DNA of 64,000 nucleotides, taken from Acanthaster planci. Lineage: Eukaryota; Echinodermata; Asteroidea; Valvatida; Acanthasteridae. The stretch covers positions 3,339,747 through 3,403,746 of the forward strand of contig NW_019091356.1 in assembly GCF_001949145.1 (NCBI RefSeq). Direction: 5' to 3'. Of the stretch, positions 57,601 through 64,000 are shown piece after piece. The position numbers and the translations under genes were made by a program. Numbering within the stretch: position 1 is the first letter of the stretch; the number at the start of each line of letters is the position of its first letter. The notes beneath the pieces are model-generated. The model searched no databases. It worked only from the letters and a program-made list of their open reading frames with translations, and was not told the DNA's origin.

Positions 57601-58716
57601 TTGATCCCAGCTGTTGGATGGTCATGGTCTTGACACCCTGAACCTCCAGTGGCTGCGGGCTCAGATCGGCCTGGTATCCCAGGAGCCCGTCCTCTTTGAC
57701 CGGACCATCGCTGATAACATTGCCTACGGCGATAACTCCCGAGAGGTTCCCATGACGGAGGTCATCGAGGCAGCCAAGAAATCCAACATCCATGAGTTCA
57801 TTGCCTCTCTGCCTGCTGTGAGTAGTCCTGGGAAAACAAATGTTTCTTCCAACTCTTAACTTCAGCTTTGTTGATCTAGGTTTCACCAGTTTCTGGTGAG
57901 AAGGTTTCATGTTCCCAATCGGGCCCCGTTCTCAGTTGGGATAGGTCTTTTGCCACTTAGGAAAGCCAGGCACTCCTGCACTGTTCTCACTGAGGTCAGC
58001 ACACCATCCCATCCATTCAAATTGGAACAATATTCCTTGACCATATTCCTTTTACGTCCCATCTTCCATTCTTGTTTGTCAGATGTGTCCAGCCCTCTTT
58101 GTTTCCATACACAACAAACTCCGTTTCCTATTCTTGCAGGGTTATGAGACTAAAGTTGGAGAGAAAGGTACCCAGCTGTCCGGGGGCCAGAAGCAGCGTG
58201 TGGCCATTGCGAGGGCGCTGGTCCGTAATCCCAAGATCCTCCTGCTGGACGAGGCCACGTCAGCCTTGGACACTGAAAGCGAGAAGGTTCGAAAAGAAAA
58301 ATTATAATCCAAAAGAATTGGCTCCAAAGAGAAAGGCAATTCAAGCTCGGAGAAGAGACCAATAATTGTAATTTTTTTTAATTAGTCAGCAGTGGCTCAT
58401 GTGTTTCTAGTGTTCCATCAAAACGAATGGGTAGCTGTGCTGAAATAGCAGTTAAACTTAAATGTTAAGAATGTAATCTCAGTGAGTTATCAAGAACTTT
58501 TTCTTTTCGCTCCAGGTGGTGCAAGCCGCCTTGGACGAGGCCAAGAAGGGGCGGACCTGCATCACCATCGCCCACCGGCTCTCCACCATCCACGACGCCG
58601 AGAAGATCGTCGTCATCCGTCACGGCAAAGTGGCTGAGATGGGTCGCCACGAGGATCTGATGCAGCTGCAGGGCCAATACCACAGCCTCTACACCAAGCA
58701 GGACCTTCAGCATTAA
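42618..58716 (+). CDS. ABCB1-type full ABC transporter (P-glycoprotein family), complete
   Basis: ATP-driven efflux pump of the plasma membrane, related to ABCB1/ABCB4/ABCB11. Exons: 42618-42869, 43335-43525, 43810-44022, 44948-45119, 45893-46017, 46182-46298, 46501-46555, 46730-46843, 47253-47363, 47684-47809, 47902-48105, 48529-48958, 53050-53180, 53372-53527, 53761-53874, 54062-54139, 54598-54681, 54904-55107, 55791-55891, 56085-56225, 56651-56807, 57066-57263, 57611-57817, 58140-58286, 58516-58716. They give 1342 residues. Layout: N-terminal tail with PPPPY and a Lys/Glu stretch (1-84); membrane domain 1; ATPase domain 1 (Walker [10 protein letters not shown] 469-477, LSGGQ 573-577, ILLLDE 593-598, H629); acidic linker about 660-720; membrane domain 2; ATPase domain 2 (Walker A 1134-1142, LSGGQ 1240-1244, ILLLDE 1260-1265, H1296). 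Both sites have intact catalytic Glu. The start is tentative: the exon opens at 42601 in the same open frame, so an upstream exon could add residues. Which paralogue it equals cannot be told. Confidence 0.95.
48154..48242. repeat. Foldback element, family B (TTGGCTGTGGCT ends)
   Basis: The arms at 48154-48188 and 48207-48242 pair over TTGGCTGTAGCT...AATTATGCACA...CTATGG with scattered mismatches. Related text recurs at 55298-55392 and in part near 51870-51945 and 54190-54245. It lies in an ABCB intron. Probably a small non-autonomous transposon family. Confidence 0.6.
48959..53049 (+). other. 4.1-kb ABCB intron at the linker, no exon seen
   Basis: The largest internal intron of the transporter, separating ATPase domain 1 plus acidic linker from the exon that starts the second half. 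The flanking exons join in frame directly. I see no extra exon; open frames here (such as 50542-50964) lack protein character. It has T-rich runs and a family B-like fragment near 51870-51945. Confidence 0.6.
54245..54425. repeat. Three-copy tandem repeat in an ABCB intron
   Basis: Units start at about 54245, 54302 and 54367 (57 and 65 bases apart), each with TAGCCAGTG-TCTCCATTGGTGC and TCTAGCC-TAGCCATA words. The preceding bases (CTGGCTGTGGCTGACTGC) resemble family B ends, so the array may have grown from such an element. It fills most of the intron 54140-54597. Confidence 0.75.
55298..55392. repeat. Family B foldback relic
   Basis: Begins TTAGCTGTGGCTTGAAATTACACACAAC, broken here as TTAGCTGTGGCTTGAAATTA then CACACAAC, like the arm of the element at 48154. 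A weak complementary arm ends CAAGCAGCAACCAAGTA. In the ABCB intron 55108-55790. Confidence 0.45.
56321..56496. repeat. ~75-bp tandem repeat, 2.3 copies, ABCB intron
   Basis: Units begin TGCTCATACTCAAACT (56321), TGCTCGCACTCACACTCAAG (56396) and CGCTCACGCTCAAACT (about 56472); each contains a TTACAG word that looks like a splice acceptor. The true acceptor of the next exon is at 56650. Copies are diverged. Confidence 0.7.
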
Positions 58717-60834
58717 AAACTCCCGGACATCCGATGAGTGACTGCTTCAGCCTTACTTGCTCCGGCCTTCGCAGCATTTCTGGGCGGTAGATGCCTTCCA
58801 TCAACTTCCTGACACTGCCAACACAAGCTTTTCCGTAAATGGAAATTTTGCCTCTTCCATAGAATTGAAGCATGTTAAAGCCCCCCAAAAAGTGTGATAT
58901 TAAAATACAGAACACATGCACCATGCTCAGTTTGCTGTAAGTGATATAAAGGGAAATATTTCATGTTATGAAGTGCTCAGGTTTCAAACTTTTCCTACTG
59001 GTGCTGTAAAAATTTTCAGTTAAGGATCTTTAGGAAAGGATTTTTGAAGCAAGATTTTTTTTTCTTTGACGAATACTGTGTCAAATCATTGAGCAGGTTT
59101 TACTCCCAGAATTAGTGTGTTTGGAATAATACATTTTCTTTGTCTCCACTTCATCCTGAAAGTTTTAATCTGCTTTGAACATTTTTAACTGTGAAGTACC
59201 TTGTGCCGGCTTGTTGAGTGAGTTTTTTTTTTAAATCCATGAGATTTTTGAAGGATTTTGCAGAAGGACAGTAGAGCCCTGCCAATAGCCCAACACTATT
59301 CCACATGGGATTGGTAGCCCCTTTAAATTGTTGAAGTACGAAATCTGTGCCGTCAGTTTGTTGCATAAGTTGTGACGTAAACACTAAAGAACTGAGGGTT
59401 AAACTTACCATCAAAGTTTGAAAGTCACACATGAGGAATCTGACTAAAGTGTGTGTGTGATTGGTGTATACAGATATATTTCATGATGCATTTGCGCTTG
59501 TTCAAGTTTTGCTTTTAGTGCAGCTAGACTGAAAAGAGACATTGAGATAACCAGACCTCACCACAACTTAAAAACAAAATGTCTTGGCCTCGTTTCCACC
59601 ATGCACCACCAAGGCACCGCACAACTGGCAACCTGGGTTTGTGATGTGCGTTTGAATTTCACCGGTGCCCAGCATGGAGCAGATTTTTATTTGCAGAAAA
59701 CAGAGGCATACTTGGTAAGAAACATATGGAGCACTTATTTTTCTAAATCTGGACAGATGGACATCGCTTGTAGCACAAACGTCATACAGCAGTGTCCTCA
59801 TGATATCTGGCAGCCACGGGTACTTTTTATATGTACAGATATTGCTTGTAATTCATGCAGACCTCCACAATAGCATTTGTAATATACGAGATATAGTTTT
59901 ACTGCTCGTGTAAATAGCAAATGACCAAGAGATATGGCATTGCACTGTAGTGATAGTTGTATTGTGAAGTAATTTTTGCATATTGAAGAGAATGTATTTG
60001 TTAGAATTATCAAAATCACTTTAAAGTATTGCAAATCTATTTTCTTAACTTGTAATTTGGGTAAACAAAATTTTTCTGAGGTGTAAGAATGTCCGTGTGA
60101 TGGAATGATTTCAACATCCATGATTTTTGAGTGCATTTCTGATGTTTCATTATCAAGAACTGTCAACAGAACAAAAGATTTTTTTTCCAAGAAGGTTGAA
60201 AATTTTGTACCATTCTATTTCTTCAAACTGGAAGAAACACAGTCGAAGTTCGGCTGTGTAGAGATCAGCCCACTGCATAATGAGAACTCTTTTTGTTTCA
60301 CTATTTTTTATTGTTATTTTTTCACTTGATAACTATTCCTGGAGGAAAACAGGCACTTGGTTGATAAAAAGAAAGTACATGTATTTATTGCAAATTATGA
60401 TTGGTGTTCATTCAGTTAGACCAGACGTGAGACATATATCATATTTTACCTTTATTTAGAGACATTTTAGTGGTGTAATACATGTGTCATATAACAACCA
60501 AAGAATTTAACGTAAATGAAAATAGAAACTCAAATCTTTTGGCAAAAGATTAAGTGAAGTCTTTCGATCCAGTAAAAACACTTATTGAGATTTTGTTTTT
60601 AATATGAAAAATGATTTTCTTTTGTTTTCACCCCCTCCCATAATTTTCTTGTCAGTTTCTTATGGTTTACATAAACTAAGGCCAGAAGCCACCCCACCCA
60701 TGTGGGCTGTTAATGTAGACTTGTAGAGTAATGTAGCAATGTAAATTGCATATTGGAACCACACATATTTATTGTTTTAAATTGCAAGAGAGAATATTTT
60801 GTAAGCTTTTGATTTCTGCCGTTGATTCAATAAA
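58717..60834 (+). other. Probable 3' UTR of the ABCB gene
   Basis: AT-rich non-coding stretch from the stop codon to an AATAAA at 60829-60834, with no intervening gene. An ATTAAA near 58897 could give a much shorter form. T-rich and ATTTA-like words are frequent, which is compatible with a regulated 3' UTR but not proof. Confidence 0.5.
60829..60834 (+). terminator. Candidate polyadenylation signal of the ABCB gene
   Basis: AATAAA followed by a T/G-rich stretch (GTCTTTCGTTTTAGTTTTC), the usual order of polyadenylation elements. Confidence 0.5.
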
Positions 60835-60849
60835 AGTCTTTCGTTTTAG

Positions 60850-62350
60850 TTTTCTGCTTGAAAGATTTCTTTAACGTGTCGTATTCCAGTTAAGACCTGT
60901 TATTAAAAACAGACCACCGTTTTGTGCATCTTCGAGTTTTTTGCCAGGAATTTTGTTGGAAAAGAAAGAGGGCAGATTCGTCATTGTGCACCACTGAAAT
61001 TGCTATCAAACATTTCGCATGACGAATTAAACTTGTCTAGCATAGGTGACCCGTCTTTTTTGAGTAAGAAAGAAAGAGAAAGAAGCGAGCTCAACTGTTG
61101 GGCTAGACATTTTCAACTTGGAATTTCACTGCCCAATCAAAGCTAGGGAAGTGCGAGTAACTATGCAAATCGGTGACTTCAAGATACTTTCAGCCAATTG
61201 GTTTTACCTCACCAAGCATGCGTAGTGGAAAGAAGCCGTAGCACGTAGACTGGTCTGATAACTGGACGTTATGATGGACATGTACATGTAAATTACAGTA
61301 TCGATGAACGGCGTGAAACTAGGGGATATTGCATGCTCTGCGAATCTAGTTGCAAAACGCGAAAGCGAGCACTAGAAAAGGGGGTACATTTTCTACACGG
61401 GGTATCCAACTGATTAAGAAATTCGTAAAAACAAACTCGTATGATCAACTCGCCGCATTGCTATCAGACAACAACTGCTGCTTCCCTGAAGGCTGAAGAA
61501 AAGCGTAGGTAGACTAGGCCCCAAAACTTGACGAGCCACTTCAAACCAGACTGAATTAGGGGAACTGACTAGGCCAAGGAGCATGCAGGAAGTACAGAGC
61601 ATCTACTACATGTACTAGTACATTTAGTACTCAGAACTTACGGCTCCTTATGCTGGAGTTGGAACACGGAGCTATAAAAAACGGCCTTCTGGCATGTGAA
61701 GTGCAAATTTAAAGTTATTCTCTGAAGACATATTATTTACTGATACATTTAGTTTATGTGACGTGTTCCAGTTGGACGCAATTTACTTTTACTGACCACC
61801 GAAGCAAATGCCAGCAAGTACTTGCAGTTCGCAGCGCTAGCGAATGGCGGAAGAGTAGAGTTGCCCGGCCGCAACGCTAGACAGCCTGGCCGGGTTGGCT
61901 GCCGCAACGCGGCGCGTGGCTTTAGGATGGGACCGCTCGCTAGGCTGGTTACACAATGCATTACTTTTGTTAGCCCCGCTAGCATGGCTATTGTGCTTAC
62001 GATATTGCTTGGTTTTCCACAGCATTATCCAAGCATGCCTAGCCTGGCAATCACTTGTGGGGCCAAGGCCTATTTTGTCATGTTTGTGGGAAAAGTCATG
62101 AAATTAATACACATAACAGAATAGGCCCTAGCTAGGCCTACGGTATCTGCCAGTAGCTGTATCCCCAGTGTGATCAAGGGACAGACATTGACAGTCTGGG
62201 ATTTGGGAGGAGAGTGGTGAGGGAAGTAATTGACATGTTCATAACGTAACTTACGTCTTAATTGCAATTAATTTTGACCCTCAGTTTGAAAATTACGGCT
62301 TGAATTAAGATTTCATTTTATAAAGTACATTATTCCTGTTCCGTTTTCAG
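60850..62350. other. Intergenic region and probable 5' region of the nucleotidyltransferase gene
   Basis: No coding exon recognised. A locally GC-rich part at about 61820-61930 with CCGGCC and GCGGCGCG words is the likeliest promoter for the gene at 62362, whose first coding exon follows an acceptor at 62350. An upstream untranslated exon is therefore expected here. Confidence 0.4.
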
Positions 62351-62361
62351 CCTGGACCACG

Positions 62362-63805
62362 ATGAGGATAATAATCTTAGCTGGCGGTTATGGAACTCGT
62401 CTTCAGAGGGATTTGCGGAACCATGATCCACAGGGGGTGTACAGACACCTTCAGGGCATGCCCAAAGCACTGCTTCCTATTGGCCATCGGCCGCTAATAT
62501 CTCATTGGATGGAGACGCTTTGGAAATGCAGAAGTCAAATAGATGAGATATATGTTGTGGTGAATTCCCTGTAATTTATGTAGGTTTTTCCTGTCGTAAA
62601 TATAAAAAGAGAAATTCATTGTCTTTCTTGCTCTTTATTTTTTTCAAAACTGGAGAAAAATTCCATTTCACAAGAGATGAAAATTAGCAGTTGGAGTCAG
62701 GTTATTGGACAGCTTTCCTTTGATGCTGTGATAAAGATGTTGCGCAGAGATAAATGATTTGTTTTTGTTTATTGCGATGCCATTTTCAGTGTAACGACTT
62801 TTACTTCAAAATGTTTGAGGATTGGGCCAAAGATTGGGAAGAGGCTGTCTTGTTCAACGATGGCACCGGCACAAACGAGGTAATGTAATGAAAACTGATC
62901 AATAACATGAACTCTATACAAACAGACTTGCTAGATAACGTCCGTAGTCCATGATGTTTTAAAGACAAATTCATTGCACTCTGCACTTCCGCGTTGTGAT
63001 CTTTAATCTCCAGACCAGGCTGGGAGCTGTCGCCTGCATCTATTTGCCGGTTGACAGAATCGGTTTTGAAGACGACGTGACGGTCATTGGAGGGTATGAT
63101 TTTCTTATTCTGTAAAGGAGGCTTTTTGTAACATTTCGGATTTGGTGAAGCTTTATCTAGCCACTATATTTTTCAAATCGGCGAGTGAACAACCTGTGCT
63201 AGCGCGTTTGTCTAGCAGCTGGCGCAATGATCGTGAAGGTTTTTGTTTGTTAAAGTTAGGCTGAGCGAATTCTGTCAGATGCGTGGAAATGATCCGTGTG
63301 CTTTAATATGAAACCACTGTCTAAGCTGTATTCCACATGGCACATTTCCCACAATCATGTATTATTGCCTAGCTGCAGCCGAGCAATTTCAACACGGCCT
63401 GAATATATGCTGGTACCCACGGCTGTCAAATGGTTGTAGTAATGGCTAGTTTCTGTGAATTGTTATTAGATGGAAATATGTTCGACCTTTGATCCAAGGT
63501 CACCACTACCAGTCATGCATTGAATGTCTGTGCATAGATGACAAAGGGAGGTAGGGCACCGGCCCATGATTTGTCATTTCATCTCGGACATTTTGCTAGT
63601 GAGATCAGTCGTTACCTGTTCTTTTGCACTGTGCACGTAGCAACATTCTGTGGGACTTAATCAGCGGCCAATTCCATCTTCATTTGCAGGGACACGCTCT
63701 TCAAGGACGACTTTGACTTGGCGTCTGTCTGGCAGGAATTTAGACGGCGTCAGCAGCAGACCCCAGATGCTAGTCTGGTGCTGGCCTGTCCCTGCACAGA
63801 TGAAG
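62362..63805 (+). CDS. Nucleotidyltransferase (sugar-1-phosphate nucleotidylyltransferase type), 5' part only
   Basis: Exons 62362-62559, 62790-62879, 63014-63093 and 63690-63805, in frame throughout; the last ends with one base carried over, and the gene runs past the window. About 161 residues are visible. It opens MRIIILAGGYGTRL, the nucleotide-binding signature of the NTP_transferase family (GDP-mannose, ADP/UDP-glucose, heptose-1-phosphate guanylyl and similar pyrophosphorylases), followed by MPKALLPIGHRPLI with the conserved Pro-Lys, and DGTGTNETRLGAVACIY. Such enzymes join a sugar-1-phosphate to a nucleoside monophosphate. The insert YRHLQG between the signature and PKALLP is unlike GMPPB. 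I cannot name the substrate. The start is chosen as the first ATG, 12 bases after an acceptor and at the signature motif. The donor at 62559 (GTG|GTGAAT) is preferred because it joins to CNDFYFKMF in frame. Confidence 0.85.
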
Positions 63806-64000
63806 GTAGGCATGCAGTATGGATACCAGTCTGGAGAGAAGAGCCAAACAGCAAAGAGGCCATGTCTCAAATGTTGGTTTCTGTCCGTCTCTGGCTTAGA
63901 TCCCTGAGTTTTGAGGCATCCAAGGCTTACAAAGCCAAGCTCAGAGAAAAATGTTCCAACTGAGAAAATGTAGGCGTCTCTGTATTCAAACCCATGTGTT

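Overview
This is a 64-kb piece of animal nuclear DNA. Genes are split into short GT-AG exons with introns of a few hundred bases, coding exons are more GC-rich than the surrounding AT-rich DNA, and small inverted-repeat transposon relics are scattered throughout, some inside introns. The proteins encoded and the frequent TACATGTA-type motifs suggest a marine invertebrate deuterostome (lancelet, hemichordate or echinoderm). I cannot fix the species.

Layout: 1-1530, a possible 3' end of an unseen plus-strand gene. 3628-11554 (minus), a complete RACGAP1/Cyk-4 gene of 15 coding exons. 12960-13085, a compact shared promoter. 13086-17850 (plus), a complete 10-exon ATP5F1B gene (mitochondrial ATP synthase beta). 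19527-27184 (minus), a 19-exon gene for a coiled-coil protein that may be a C10orf67 relative. 27748-28017 (minus), an inverted copy of one ABCB exon. 29.5-42.6 kb, a gene-poor stretch that is probably the promoter and first intron of the next gene. 42618-58716 (plus), a complete 25-exon P-glycoprotein-type ABCB transporter, with a 3' UTR to about 60.85 kb. 62362 to the end (plus), the first four coding exons of a nucleotidyltransferase (sugar-nucleotide pyrophosphorylase type), cut by the window edge. All gene models were built by hand from splice sites and reading-frame continuity; every listed junction keeps frame.

The most interesting signal is in the ATP5F1B introns. Introns 2, 6 and 8 each hold a ~133-135-nt unit that folds as an H/ACA small nucleolar RNA. 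All three keep the same bipartite guide (CTCCAC and ACTAAAT) and the same 15-nt distance to the ACA box. Their lower stems differ in sequence but still pair, allowing for wobble and one mismatch in the intron 2 unit, which is the mark of a selected RNA. The guide fits a conserved 18S rRNA segment with exactly two unpaired bases, UG, so a pseudouridine target is predicted. A decayed fourth copy may lie in intron 3.

Other points: an inverted ABCB exon copy that keeps its frame and splice donor; a PPxY motif in the N-terminal tail of the transporter; a hAT-like foldback element with an 8-bp target duplication that may supply the polyadenylation signal of the coiled-coil gene; a near-perfect 60-bp-arm hairpin in a RACGAP1 intron; and a ~180-bp transposon family present four times.
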